Of a stretch of 64,000 nt of DNA, positions 35,841 to 47,511 are shown piece by piece. Each line of letters opens with the position of its first letter. Position 1 is the stretch's first letter. Made by a program: the position numbers and the translations under genes. The DNA lies in assembly GCA_037127315.1 (NCBI GenBank), contig JBBBDQ010000401.1:340001-404000 (forward strand). Reading direction: 5' to 3'. The notes under the pieces were generated by a model. That model ran no database searches and had not been told where the DNA came from. It was given only the letters and a program-made list of their open reading frames with translations. The stretch comes from Ascarosepion bandense (taxonomy: Eukaryota > Mollusca > Cephalopoda > Sepiida > Sepiidae).

Positions 35841-37264
35841 TCTGACTCTTGCTTTTTTTTTATTTTTATCATTATAACCCTACAGTTAATCAATCCTGAA
35901 GGCAGTTGGGGAACGAATCAACTGAACCATTGGGTTTTAATCCAATAGACACAAATACCGAGAAAAAAAAAAAACCCTGGACAGAAGGCTGAGTTTTGTT
36001 TTTATTTATCACATCTAATATCCTCTTCATAATTTGATTTCAAATTCTCCTCTCACTCAAAAATTATGCTTTAAATAGTTCAAGGCAATTTGAAACTGGT
36101 ACAAAGTCATAAAATAAACAATCAGGCTCAAATAAAAGGAAATAAATAGAAAATACAAATATATACTTTCATATCCATACATGTATTTATCATAGGGAAT
36201 CGATATGAAACTATTAATCATAAAACAAAGCAATTAGTGCGTCATTTCAATTGTAAGCATAAGTTTCAAAAGAACATTTTCAAAACGGGTTATATATTTT
36301 TCAAAGCAAGAATTAAACTGTTTTGAATCTTGTACACCTATTTAGACCTTTGATTCCATGTTCACTATAGATTGCTTATAAAACTCAATGTATAAATGGG
36401 GAATTCTTTTGTTCAGAAGATGAAAAGAGCCTAATTTGGTTACAATTTGATGAGAATTGTACAAATGTTGATTGTATAAACAGTGCATATGTTACCATAT
36501 TTTTGAGAATTGAATCATGACTATGCGAAAAGCAAAAAGACAAAGAATTTAGTTAGAACAAAATGAATGGCCAGCTTTTAAAATTTTATGACTCGGCTTA
36601 TAATTTTATTAATAAAAGTAAGCAATTCTGTAATCAGTAAAACGCCACTAATGACCCTGCAGTGAAATAATTCTGTAAAAAAAAATTAACGAGAGTTGAC
36701 AAACAGAAGATTTGGTTTGGTTTAAGTTTAACGACCCATCAACCATTTTGGTCATTTGGTCTTTGAATACTCGGATCACATTTTTTTTTTTTTAATATGG
36801 TTCAATTGTCTTAAAGTAGTTGCACATGATTGTTTTTACCCGTTTTTATTTCAATTAAATTTTGTTATCTATTCCTATTTATGCCCAATACGAAGTCGAG
36901 AAAGGATAACTTCCTCCCTCCGAGATTCTCTGTATTCCTGTATCCATTCACCTAAGCTGGGTTTTATTGATAATAATTTATTTAAATTACAGTTGTTCCA
37001 GTGGGTTTGCCACTTATTTTGGATATATGATTGTATTTGTACTTTCTAGTCTGTGTATGGGCATCCGGAAGGCATTTTACAATTGGTCCAGATTGGTAGA
37101 CATGTTGACATAAGCTAAAAGGAAAATTCCAATGAATCAGGAAAATAATGCAGGACTTTAATGCCTAACTGCACAAATTTTGGGTTTGTTTTTTTTTTTA
37201 ATAAAAGATGAGGTCCTGCATTATACTGCAGTAGAATAGATGTCATTTTTATTCCCTACTGCTG

Positions 37265-37286
37265 GCCAAAATGAAATAGAAAAGAA

Positions 37287-37320
<34 letters not shown>
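37265..37320. repeat. Poly(A) tract
   Basis: An A-run of about 27 bases, probably the remnant tail of a retroposon whose body is not recognisable. Confidence 0.7.
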
Positions 37321-37321
<1 letters not shown>

Positions 37322-37471
37322 AATCACACTAATACAATAGGCAACAATAACTTGTCTATGAAAATATCAAGCATAACAGATTTACTAATTCTTCAAGTCA
37401 CCAATGAAAATAAACTGAAATAGTTGAATTGAGGTAAGTTTCCTGGAAATGTCTTATATAAGAGACAAATA

Positions 37472-37520
<49 letters not shown>

Positions 37521-37913
37521 CAATATGAAATACATAAGTTTCAGGGCAATGTAGAGAAAAATTACACACAACCAAATAAAGTTTTAAACTGGTAAAATAA
37601 ACACCTTAAAATTCTTTATTATTATTTATCCATCCTAACAAACATAAGAAACAAATATGTGCCTTTGTTTAAGACCTGCCAAATTATCTAAACTCAATTA
37701 AAATAAAACCTATCTAATGTTAAACAGTTTCCAAACTATCACGACTCTGTAGAACATGGTTGGACATGTATTTTTAAAAGCCTCAAATGAACAAAAGTCA
37801 TAAAACGTCAAAGAAAACTTGACTCATGACACTCTTCAAAATCCATCAAAATAATTATGAAGAAAATTCCATAAATAAAATTACGAAATAGATCCATTTT
37901 TTTAAAAGCCTAC

Positions 37914-37993
37914 CTGTCATGTTTAATCCAAGTCTCCAAGCCACTGTCATTTTCAGCTTTCTCTTCCTCCTCTGCTTCTTGCTCACTTTCCCC
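37914..37993 (-). CDS. Internal coding exon 3 of the unidentified minus-strand gene
   Basis: An 80-nt exon follows an acceptor (TTTGAATCTTAG) and ends at the donor CAG|GTAGGC. It begins in phase 0 and encodes the acidic peptide GESEQEAEEEEKAENDSGLE followed by TWIKHD, then two bases (AG) of a split codon. The next exon supplies T, giving Ser. The Glu-rich run followed by the short aromatic and charged patch LETWIKHD is the most distinctive part of the protein and would be the best query for homology. The small size and long flanking introns (2.5 kb upstream, 23.6 kb downstream) are typical of animal genes with disordered regions. No domain recognised. Confidence 0.75.
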
Positions 37994-39258
37994 CTAAGAT
38001 TCAAAGAAAATCCCATTAAAAGAAAGAAAAAATGTTGATACTGTGTCAAGGTACAAAAAAACACAACAGGAAAATAATGCAATAAGATTTGTGACAATGA
38101 AGGGAGGTGTGGATCTTTTAAATTACTATGATGGGAGTACTGAAAATTTTTCAGAACCTCCCCTTTATAATAAACAAAGAAAACTTAAAGTGACTTACCA
38201 AACTAACTCAAGAGTTTCAAGTCAAAATGCTCATCAGAGGGACAGATAAATTCATAAATAAGTGCTTTATCTAACATCTGGCCCCGATGAGCATTTCAGT
38301 GTTAACCTCTTCAGATGGTCTTGATATACTGAATATTATATTTGATTATACTGAGCACTTTTTGGAATTCCCATAATTTTCATATATATTTTTATATTAC
38401 ATATTATATACATTACATATAGTAAGAATATCAGCTAAAAACATAAATATACCATATTTTCTTGTGTATAATACGAGAACTTTTGAACAAAATTTAAAAG
38501 GTAAAGAAGGGCGTATTATACACAGATACACATTTCAGAAATTTTTATCAGCTTAAAAAACATTAAAAACAACAAGATTGCAAATATACTCAGCACAATA
38601 GATAAGTAATCAGGTGTTGATGAATTGTTCACAAAAGGTATTTGATATGTTAGCAGAATTTGTTTCTCTCTTAATGGATGGCATTGTTTTTATTTTTATC
38701 ATTTTATTAATATACAGAAATGTAATAAAAGCCATGTCAAAGTATGATAGATTATTTACAATCTTAAAATGTATTACCAGATAAATTTAGATAGCATGTT
38801 TCCTTGGAAATTAAAAAATAAATTTTGAAATAGAATTAAGGAGTAGAAACATGTAATGGTTACATATCCACTCACTTTCTTTTTTTTTTGAATATTGTGA
38901 AAAATGAAAATATTTTAATGGAATATATGCATGGCATTATATGTATAACACATTTTAATGAATAATCAAAATAATTTCAATAGATGTGGCTGCACTATGG
39001 GGTCATATTAAACTGAAGGATGTGATTCATACAGTGTTTTTAGATTCAGAAATATGGAGTCATATCGCACTCAAGAATATACATTAAAATAAATTGAGAG
39101 CTCAATGCCAAAGTCAACAAACCTTAAATATACTATACGAGTGGGCCTGTGCTGTCCAAAATGATGACAACTTACATATTGATGTACCTACTATTGAGTA
39201 ACTTAAATTAAAAACATAAAATAAAAAGTAATTGAAATCCCTGAGCATGACAGAAGGG

Positions 39259-39297
<39 letters not shown>

Positions 39298-39310
39298 TTA
39301 TATTAGTCAT

Positions 39311-39354
39311 CTACATACAAGCCTGTTTTGTTGTATCACAGTTCATCAGTGTGG
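39311..39354 (-). other. Hammerhead motif, sister copy with mutated core
   Basis: Aligned to 39825-39868: stem I CCACA/TGTAG, box 1 CTGATGA, then AAAA in place of GAAA, stem III ACAG/TTGT and cleavage triplet GTA. Loss of G12 should abolish activity. The distance between the two predicted cleavage sites is 514 bp. Confidence 0.6.
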
Positions 39355-39824
39355 CTAGACACATCCACTTGCTTCCAGCTGGGATCAAAACTCAACTGAT
39401 TTGGTGTCAGTTGGAGTCACTACACCCTAAGCCATAGGTGCATGGAATAAGAGAAGGAAAATTTTAATTTGTTGTATGTAAGCTGTGTATACACACGCCA
39501 GTCACCAAAAGAACTCAATTCATTCCTTAAAATCTAATGCATATATTGCTGAAGTGGAAATGGTTTTTAAAATTTTCTTCTCTAGAGAGCTCAATCATAA
39601 TGAGAGCACAATATACACACACAAGTGGGCTTATGGTGTCAAAAATGACTGCAAAATATTTATTGATATGCCGCTTAAAATGATAATATATATATTGATG
39701 TGCCTACTAATGAGTAACTTACATTATGACATTAAAAAAATCCAACCCCTCTGAGCATGACAGGAGAGAGATATCTATCTATCTATATATATATATATAT
39801 AGATATATATATATTTATTGTCAT

Positions 39825-39868
39825 CCGCAGACAGATCTGTTTCACCGTATCACAGCTCATCAGTATGG
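39825..39868 (-). ncRNA. Type I hammerhead ribozyme motif, near-intact
   Basis: Minus strand, in order: stem I strand CCATA; box 1 CTGATGA; stem II GCTGT/ACGGT with GAT loop (five pairs, two wobbles); box 2 GAAA; stem III ACAG/CTGT with AT loop, including A15.1-U16.1; cleavage triplet GTC; stem I strand TGCGG. All core residues are present. Stem I has one mismatch, and the sister copy suggests the ancestor was CCACA with TGTGG, fully paired. Predicted cleavage is between 39830 and 39829. Activity is a prediction. Confidence 0.65.
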
Positions 39869-39885
39869 TTAGACTCCAATTGCTT

Positions 39886-39945
39886 TTTTACCCAGGATTG
39901 AAACCCGACCGAAATGGCGTCAGTCGGCGACTCTACCCCTGGGCT
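39886..39945 (-). promoter_or_regulatory. tRNA-like head with Pol III A and B boxes
   Basis: Minus strand: TAGCCCAGGGG fits the A-box consensus TRGYNNARNGG. GCCGACTGACGCC, a TCGG-closed arm and GGGTTTCAATCCTGG follow, where the last matches the B box except for two bases. The D-, anticodon- and T-arm order is that of a tRNA. A decayed copy of the same head lies at 39385-39440 (TGGCTTAGGGTG ... GAGTTTTGATCCC). Confidence 0.6.
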
Positions 39946-40037
39946 ATGTGCGTTCAGTGGAAATAGGCAGACTTTTTAGCGCATATCATTATATGCACCC
40001 AATAGCTAGAGCGCTATAATTCATTTCACTGAATGAG

Positions 40038-40076
<39 letters not shown>

Positions 40077-40507
40077 AATACACAAGTCTTTATTAAAAGA
40101 GAGAGTGCACGCATATATATATATTCTTCACTACTTGACAACATAATTATTGCAGAAAAATAAATAAGGCACTATTAAAGAGCGAACACATAGCAAGAAG
40201 TTTATTATCTGGTAATAAAGAGAGTGAACCGAACCAACGCTGTCTTGCTATCTCACCATTGTTTTTCTAATGACCTGATCAATAAGTTAAACCATTTTAT
40301 TTGATACTTTATACACTTAACATTTATCATTAGTGTGCTGACTGGTTGGGATTTAATAAAACACTGTTCATCAAATATGTTGATCTAAAGAACTTGCTTC
40401 TTTACAAAATGAGGGACTTATCGAATTTAAGGAATAATCTTTCCAACCAATTAGTTCATTAAATTGATGTTTTACCGTAACTAAGTTATGAAAAAAAATA
40501 GTCTTAC

Positions 40508-40683
40508 CCCATTCTTCCCACGTTTAGGTGGTTGCTTCATAGCAAGACTACTGGTATTGACTGAAGATGTCTTTGTCTTGTTGGTTGAAACATCCAAAGT
40601 TTCAGCTTCAGACACAGCATGCAGATCTTGAGGCTTGGTGCCACTCTTACCCAGTGCCACTTGGGAATTGACTAACTCAGCCT
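40508..40683 (-). CDS. Internal coding exon 2 of the unidentified minus-strand gene
   Basis: This 176-nt exon is bounded by an acceptor (TTCTTCTGTAG) and a donor (GGG|GTAAGAC). After two bases that complete a Glu codon it has 58 open codons: AELVNSQVALGKSGTKPQDL, then a Ser/Thr-rich stretch, ending with the basic segment MKQPPKRGKNG. It leaves in phase 0, which is the phase needed by the next exon at 37914-37993. The intron upstream is 12,867 bp and the one downstream 2,514 bp. Composition is hydrophilic and low in hydrophobic residues, as in a disordered linker, and the basic PPKRGK patch could be a nuclear localisation or nucleic-acid contact. That role is a guess. No family recognised. Confidence 0.75.
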
Positions 40684-41360
40684 CTACAGAAGAAAAAGCA
40701 ACAAAAAGTCATAATGAAAATACACTTGTTGCCTACAAGTACAGACCTTGACCAATGCAGTATGGTAGTACGAATAAAGTATAGATGGGAACAGATGAAT
40801 ACAGAAAAAGCAGGGTAGCCACCAATCCTGTTGAACTGTCACAATTTGGCACCAACTACAGAAGCCAACAATTACAAAGAATTGCACAATGAAAAGCTGG
40901 GAAAACAATGCAAGCAAACAGCTATAAAAAATAAATATATACGCATTATTTCTGTGGATAGAATTCAAAATGAAATAATTTCACGTACAAGACAAATATT
41001 TATCTTCAGGATAAACAACTATCACAGACAAAAGAGGTACACAATCAACTGGAGGACAGATATCACACAGCACGTAGACCCCACTGAAAATATTCCAACA
41101 TTATATTCAGATGTGAAAAGAACTTTAGATTAAAATTGTCATTACAATTAGACTAAAAGTTTTTAATTTTGTGAATAAAATTCAATATATCTATATTTTT
41201 TATTATATACTAGTGTTCACACAACTATTTTAATCAAACATGAACGTTAAGGCTCCAATAAATTATTTCTAGTGTCTGTTCTTATATTCTTCAAATTAGA
41301 AACTGCTTTGTTTTGATTGGTCCTCTGTCTATGTAACAATGCCCCCCTGATTACGGGGGA

Positions 41361-41765
41361 TTGGCTAATCTTGAACCTTTTAAAACTCTCCAACTTGGAA
41401 TAAACTTCATTACTAATGAGATTTTGCCCTTGTGTGGTCTTAGCCAATTGCTCAATATCAGCATCTTACACAATTTTCTAAATGTTCAGGACTTAGGCAA
41501 CTTTGTGCTGGACTTAACACTGCTTTCATGTGAGAAAATTTGCTCACGGGAATACGTTGAACCAAAAGACGAAAGAAGAGCAAAAGCAATTTTTTTCAAA
41601 GAGATCGAAGATCTTGGGACGGATGTCCAACAGTTGAAAATAACAGCAGACTTTTCTAAATTTTCGTCTTCCAGAGACTTCCTTAGATCAACAAATCATG
41701 CCATTGAAAATTGCTTGGTGTGCCACATGTGGGCACACATACCATAGGTTGCCAACCCCTGATAC
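41361..41765 (+). pseudogene. Unidentified open frame ending in a hAT-like terminus
   Basis: A 128-codon open frame (41361-41747) encodes MANLEPFKTLQLGINFITNE and later KDERRAKAIFFKEIEDLG. It has no family I recognise. It is followed at once by sequence whose reverse complement starts CAGGGGTTGGCAACCTATGG, a terminus typical of hAT-superfamily elements. The frame may be the 3' end of a transposon-borne gene. The opposite end was not found. Confidence 0.35.
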
Positions 41766-41779
41766 ATAAGATAAATAAC

Positions 41780-41960
41780 GTTTGGCTCTAGATTCAAAGA
41801 GGTTAAGATTATAGTGATCAGGGAAGCATTCTGTGTTTCACAAAGAAAAAGAAGCTGTCTAAATGAACTTCCTCATTATCAATGGAATAAATGGGGATGG
41901 ATTCAGCCTGTGTACATGGCATGGCATTTCCTAGCTATGAAGGTTTGAACTAGTGGAACT
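41780..41960. repeat. Interspersed repeat also seen at 60.8-61.1 kb
   Basis: Shares AGATTATAGTGATCAGG, a CATTCTGT/CATCCTGT block and AGCTGTCTAAATGAACTTCC with 60905-61060. A 5' piece of the same family (ACAAGGCC..AGAGCCACTCA) is at 56320-56385 and 60815-60870. Origin unknown. Confidence 0.5.
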
Positions 41961-42696
41961 CTTGTATGAATATTTACCATGATAGTAGCAATGACTTTTG
42001 GAAGAAAATATTTTTATGTATTCTTTCTTAAATATTCTAGGCAAATAAATGTGCCTATGTTGCAGCAATCAGATTTCAACCTGAGTCTTCAGTAACACTT
42101 ATGGGGAGCTTGGTTTTTGCTTAAGAAGTTTACATATTTCCCACTGGAGACAAAGAGAAATGTGCAAGCCCAAGTAAAAGCTAGTATTCCAAATGTTGAT
42201 TCTCAAGGCAGACAAACCATTTCCATTTGCAAAGGTGTGCTAACAAAAATTCTCTTAACCTATTTTCCTTAGATTAACAATCCCCCCCCCACACCCAACC
42301 AAAAAGACAAGTGTGAAAATTAAAGATAATGACATTAAATTTAAATTTATGTTTAAAAGTAAAAACTTTATTTCAACTCTGAAGTTAAAACTGAAATAAT
42401 TAAATCCATAAATTTTAGGATATAGATCTTAAGTACTATGCAATTTTATTGCAAATTTCTCAATTTATCTGAATAAATTTTTATTTTAACTTTGAAGATG
42501 AAGTAGTATTTTCTGCTAAAAATAGGTTGATATCTCAACTCAAATGAATTGTTATTCTAAAGGAACTTTTTTATAAAAATAAAAATCAAGCTCTCAAAAT
42601 CAATGCATTGTATTTTCATTTTTTGAATTTAATTTCCATTTTTGTAAAATAATTCACCTGACATTATTCACTATGCACATTTTTTAAAAATCCAAA

Positions 42697-42709
42697 ACAC
42701 ACACACACA

Positions 42710-42748
<39 letters not shown>

Positions 42749-42756
42749 ATGGAAAC

Positions 42757-42808
<52 letters not shown>
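42697..42808. repeat. Palindromic (CA)n(TG)n plus (TA)n(GA)n microsatellite
   Basis: (CA)n switches to (TG)n at ACGT with no spacer, so the tract is self-complementary. (TA)n and (GA)n tracts follow. Confidence 0.9.
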
Positions 42809-42810
<2 letters not shown>

Positions 42811-43249
42811 TGTGTTTGAAAAAATGAATTGATTATTTTTAATCTAGCCTTAAAAATTGAAACATACAAGCAAATAAAAATTAAAATCCCGTTTATCATT
42901 TCCCTGTTAAATTTTAAAACCTCAATAAAAGAAGCAATAAAAATCTCTCGTAAAATAAATTACAAAAAACTTGGATAAATGGAATTATAAAATAAAACAT
43001 TCATTGAAAAAGTATTACAAAAATCAAATTAGAAGCTTGTTTTTATTTTTCCTTTTTGAAGCTGTAGCTACTTTTTTAAGGTCATAAAAACATCTTCCAA
43101 GAACACAACAGAAAGACATTTAACAATGCCAAGCTGATACACAAAAACAAACTGATATTTGCTGAATTTTGAAAGAACAAAACAAGCAAGCAAAAAGGCC
43201 CCTACAATTTGCCTTCAGATCTAAATTCCATGATAAACTTATAGAATAA

Positions 43250-43465
43250 AAAATTTCTTTAAGTCATTCCTAACACACTAACCATCTTTCAAAGACTCTT
43301 CCCATCTGCCCAACCCCCCAGCCTCGGTATCCTTACCCATCTATCACCCTCCTTCTGACATTTCCTATATGTAACCACTTTTTCTCTTCACTTTCCCCTA
43401 TGTAACCCCATGTGCAATAGTGGCAGTGGAATGCCTTGCTTGGGGTGAAATGATTAAAAAAAATT
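43250..43465 (+). repeat. LINE 3' UTR, strongly 5'-truncated
   Basis: Matches the 3' UTR of the 15-kb and 27-kb LINE copies (CCTCGGTATCCTTACCCATC, TGCAATAGTGGCAGTGGAAT, TGCCTTGCTTGGGGTGAAAT) and ends in A. No coding part remains. Confidence 0.8.
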
Positions 43466-43617
43466 CAGGCATCTAATGATTTAGGCCTATATATAAACTG
43501 TCTTGTCTCCATTTTATATTCCTACTTTTCTAAAACTCATGAAGAGAGTCACACAAATATTTGTAATATTAAAATACAGAATGTGTCATAATATGTATAA
43601 ATTATAATTTGCAATAT

Positions 43618-44160
43618 ACAAGGTGGGCCAAAAGTAGGTATACAGTTGTTTGTTTATATAAATGATGTATTTTTTAAAAGGTTTTGTGAATAATGGCAAG
43701 TAATTTGTGTCGAGATCAAAGAAAGTCAATTCAAAAGTAGTACGGGAAGATTGAAAATGCAGAGCAAGTGTGCAAAGCATGGAGAGAAGCATTTGATACA
43801 AACACCGCTGACAATTTATTGGATAAGGGATGATTCCGAAGAAAATAGGTTCAGTGGTTAATTCACTGAAATCTCCACTTCTTAGGATGTCTATGAATGG
43901 AGAAAATGAAATGAGAGGTGCTCTAACATTTAAGAGCAGTTAAAAAAAAAAAAAAAAAAAAAATTTTATTATCCATACTGAGAATGTCCCTATGACACCG
44001 AATGTGGAAATTGAAATCGTGCTGTCTACAGCTGAAGGAAGACATTACAAACACTTACAGAATTAAACAGTATTAAAACAAATATAATTGTAATAAATAA
44101 ATGTAATAAATTTAAAAACAAAAAACTGTAAAGTGTATATTTACTTTTGACCAATCCTGT
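43618..44160. mobile_element. Deleted mariner-like element with terminal inverted repeats
   Basis: The ends ACAAGGTGGGCCAAAAGTAG and (inverse) ACAGGATTGGTCAAAAGTAA are imperfect inverted repeats of about 30 bp, of a type common in mariner-like elements. Inside, the plus strand starts MASNLCRDQRKSIQKLYGKI and ENAEQVCKAWREAF, similar to an N-terminal helix-turn-helix segment. The catalytic part is deleted. Confidence 0.6.
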
Positions 44161-44369
44161 ATTATGATGTGGCAACAGTTTTGTGAATTTTACTGACTTT
44201 TCCAAGTTACACATAAAAAAAAAATGTTTATTGCAAGATCCTTGTCCAACTTTTATTCAATGAGTTGCATTTTGATTAAGCACTGATCTTTAGAGATCTT
44301 GCTTAATGTATCTCTATAGGTTTTAAATTAAGAGTTGTCCTCCAGGAGAGCTACAGAGTTCATGTCTGC

Positions 44370-44765
44370 TTTGCTTTAATCTATAACTGGAGTAACAAGA
44401 TATGAACTCCTACCTTTCCAAAGGTTATGTGTGCATAAGTAAATCTAATAAATTCTCTTGTAATTCAAACCACTCACTAATCACTATCCATGTGGTTTCC
44501 AGCTTTCTCTTTTCCCTCTTTTTTTTTTCAATTGGGAGTAGATAAACTAAACTATCGCCCGGTTCACACTCCACCCACGTCTATTGAACAGGTTAAGAGG
44601 CTCATCCCTTGTTCCCTGTTTAGGATGTGGTTTCCGGCTTTCTCTTTTCCAATCTTTTCACTCCTACGTAGCCCCCTGTGCTTCAGTGGTATTACCGCCT
44701 TGCTCGGGGTGATATGATTAAAAAAAAAAAAAATTATACCACCCACATATCAGCCAGATTACTAA
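44370..44765 (+). repeat. Nested insertion: family-B SINE inside a 5S-type SINE tail
   Basis: 44380-44491 has the tail and middle of a 5S-type SINE in minus orientation (CTATAACTGGAG, CACTAATCACTATCCA). The sequence resumes at about 44735 (TTATACCACCCACATATC). Between them lies a plus-strand family-B SINE with AACTATCGCCCGGTTCACAC, ACCGCCTTGCTCGGGGTGAT and an A tail, so the family-B insertion is the younger event. Confidence 0.65.
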
Positions 44766-47433
44766 ACTAGGTAACATTTTGTTGTAAATAAAAATTATAA
44801 TTACAAAAAGAGCACAGAACTTATATAGATAAATGTTTTGATTAAAAAAAATTCTAAATTGTGTTACTGTAATGATGACAAAGGCAGCATTAATGCAAAA
44901 TTTTTGTTCTCTGTTCTGGAATAAGTTGAAGTCATTATTCCATCAGTTTTGTGTACTGATGTATTTCTTTACATAAAATAAATTGAAGTATGGCAACAAA
45001 ATGCTTTACCAAATTTTCAATTGGGTTACAGTTAAGCAAACAAGCCAGCCATTTAAGAAGTGTCTATGAAACTCATTTCATTTGGCTCTTCATTAGTTTT
45101 CTTTGCCAAATATAATGGAGCATTATTGTTCATAATGCTCTTCTAATGAAAGCATTTACAAATTTCAAGCCATGATGCCAGATATCTTAAAAGAAAAAAA
45201 AAAAAATCAATGTGTGCCTGAAGTGTCATCTGGAACTTTCCATGAGCCTATCATTTCATCTCCAATCCTACCATCAAACATGACGCCTGCCTTGTTAATG
45301 TCTCAAAAGCCTACGAGGCTATATCTGCCAGTCGCCATTCCCTTCATCTGGTTTAGCAAAAGTGGCACTGCATTCATCAGTAAAAGGAACAAATGAAAAA
45401 TTACATATCCATTATATTCAGTTATCCATTGTGATCAAGTTTATATTCTGCCACTTAATTTAGGACCAGACATCTTGTGCTTTTTTTTTTTTTTGCAACA
45501 TTTTCTTGCTGACACAAGTCTATTTCATAGCTTTACAATGATAATATTTTTATAATTTCATTTGTGAGTCTGGACACAAATCTCTAAGATAAAATCGTCA
45601 ACTCTCTTTTATCAGATCAACATCAGAGTTATCCAAGATCTTCAATGTACATTTTATCATACTCATACTCAAAGCAGATAACATAGGAGCATTTAAGAGA
45701 AAGCAATAAAATGTAAAGAACTAATTTCTCCATTTGGAAGTTTCCGTGTAAAGAAACTGCTTCTCGTTTGGACGTGTTTGAGTTCAGAAAAGTGTGTGCT
45801 GCACTTAAACCCAAGCCATTTAAAATGCAATTTTAAAGACCAACAAAATTAAGGTATAAATCAAACAATAAAATTATTTTACACACAACAGTCAAAATTA
45901 AGCATTAAATATAAACACAGGGTTTGTTACATTTTCCACAATGAATATTATTTTTTTTTAGCAAAAACTTAATTCCTAAGTTTTTCCTTACCACCCCACC
46001 CAAAATAAACCAAACAAAACAGAAAAATTTACATTACAAAGCATTAAAAAGTTAATATTTCCCCAATTGTATTTAGCAAAATATTTTTAATTGAAATGAT
46101 TCATGGGGGGGATGGGAGTGTCAGGTTACAAGAAATGAAATGATGCATATGTGCTCAACAGAGCAACATGTGTCAAGATTAAATATTTTTCTCGATTTAT
46201 GACACTGAAAACATTTTTTTTTAGATACTGTACGCTTTAATATAAATCTAAATACTTAAATTAGCTGTTTCTCATTGTCAGATACACATGATCTTTCTAT
46301 AGTGCACACTAATAAAAATGATTTCCTGAAATAAAAACATTTTGAAACTTTTGTTAAGTGCATTACTAAGAAAGTACTGATATTTTTAAAAAAGAGCTAC
46401 TTTTGAAAAGACTAATCAACTAGTTTAATTGCAATAGGTAGCTATTTTCTAAAACAGGGTCAGGTGTAAGAAATTTTTTTTTTTAATAACACCTTTTTGC
46501 CAGCATACTTTGTTTTTATGATTTATTCATTCTATTCTGTTATTCATTGTGATTGATCTTACATTCTGCAAATTGTATAAAAGACCTTTAAAAAAGCAAA
46601 CTAGTGATGTTTGAATAATAATAATTTTGTTATGACAAAAAACAAGAATCAAATTTATATTAGAAGTAAAGACAACAAAATAGCCTAGAGTATGTAACAA
46701 AGAAGCATATGCTAGGGTTTCCATTGAGCAGGGTGTGGAGGGAAGAACAGCTAAAACCCCTTTAGGCCTGCAGATATCGTAGTTTTAAAATACAATTATT
46801 ATCAGAGTTTAGAAAAGTAACAAAAATAGAACAAGTACAATGAGTGAAAGAAAAGTGGATATTTTTAATGCATTCCACTAAATGCAATAGTTAATAGCAT
46901 ATGTCAGTAAAAGATGCAGATGCACCTCTGAACATTTGAAAAGAATAAAAGGGATTAGAGAAAATGTTGAAGAGCCTGAAATATGACTGTATTTAGTAAT
47001 GAAAACAAATTGGCCATTGCATAATCTTCAATGTTTTTCTTTACATCTCACACGGCTCAAGAATCTGAAAGCTAAAATGGTTATCAGTCTAAATAAAATG
47101 AAGCATCTTGGGAAAAGTTTAAACAAAAAAATGTATAAAATATTTACAATCATTTTTTTTCAAGTTTATCAATTTATTGAGCATGTTTTATCAAATTTGA
47201 TAAACTCTTGAATAAATGAAGATAAAAATTGCTCTAATGAAAAGTTGCAATTATTCTTGGCACAATAAAGTAATTAAATATGTAAGAAAGCTTTATAAGA
47301 TCATAAAAGAAAAGAAAAAAAAATGATCTTGAAATATAAAAACATAAGAAATAAACTCCATAGTACATAGTAAGTAGTACTCCATAAACTACTATCTACA
47401 AATAATGTGTGGGGAGAGAGAAAGGGGGATTTG

Positions 47434-47436
<3 letters not shown>

Positions 47437-47509
<73 letters not shown>

Positions 47510-47510
47510 T
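47437..47510. repeat. (GT)n(TA)n(CA)n microsatellite
   Basis: Self-complementary compound tract directly adjoining the mariner fossil at 47512. Confidence 0.9.
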
Positions 47511-47511
47511 A

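Larger units (their letters stand above)
39050..39960 (-). mobile_element. Tandem of two tRNA-headed, hammerhead-bearing units
   Basis: Two direct copies with a period near 514 bp lie on the minus strand (about 39960-39450 and 39450-39050). Each has the same order: tRNA-like head, about 30-50 bp, hammerhead motif, (TA)n tract, GTCATGCTCAG, then a body with AGTTACTCA, ACATCAATAT and ATTGAGCTCT. The second unit lacks a full end. No coding capacity. Tandem organisation with one ribozyme per unit is what retrozymes and ribozyme-bearing SINEs show. Confidence 0.7.

Noticed and set aside
36756..37049. 97-codon plus-strand frame.
   Set aside because: Phe/Tyr/Ile-rich translation of AT-rich DNA, with no motif, splice site or repeat similarity.
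38185..38330. CTGATGAG...GAAACTC on the minus strand and CCGATGAG on the plus strand as another inverted hammerhead pair.
   Set aside because: Stem III (ACTC/GAGT) could form, but stem II does not pair, stem I has only two pairs, and the two copies share only about 12 bases.
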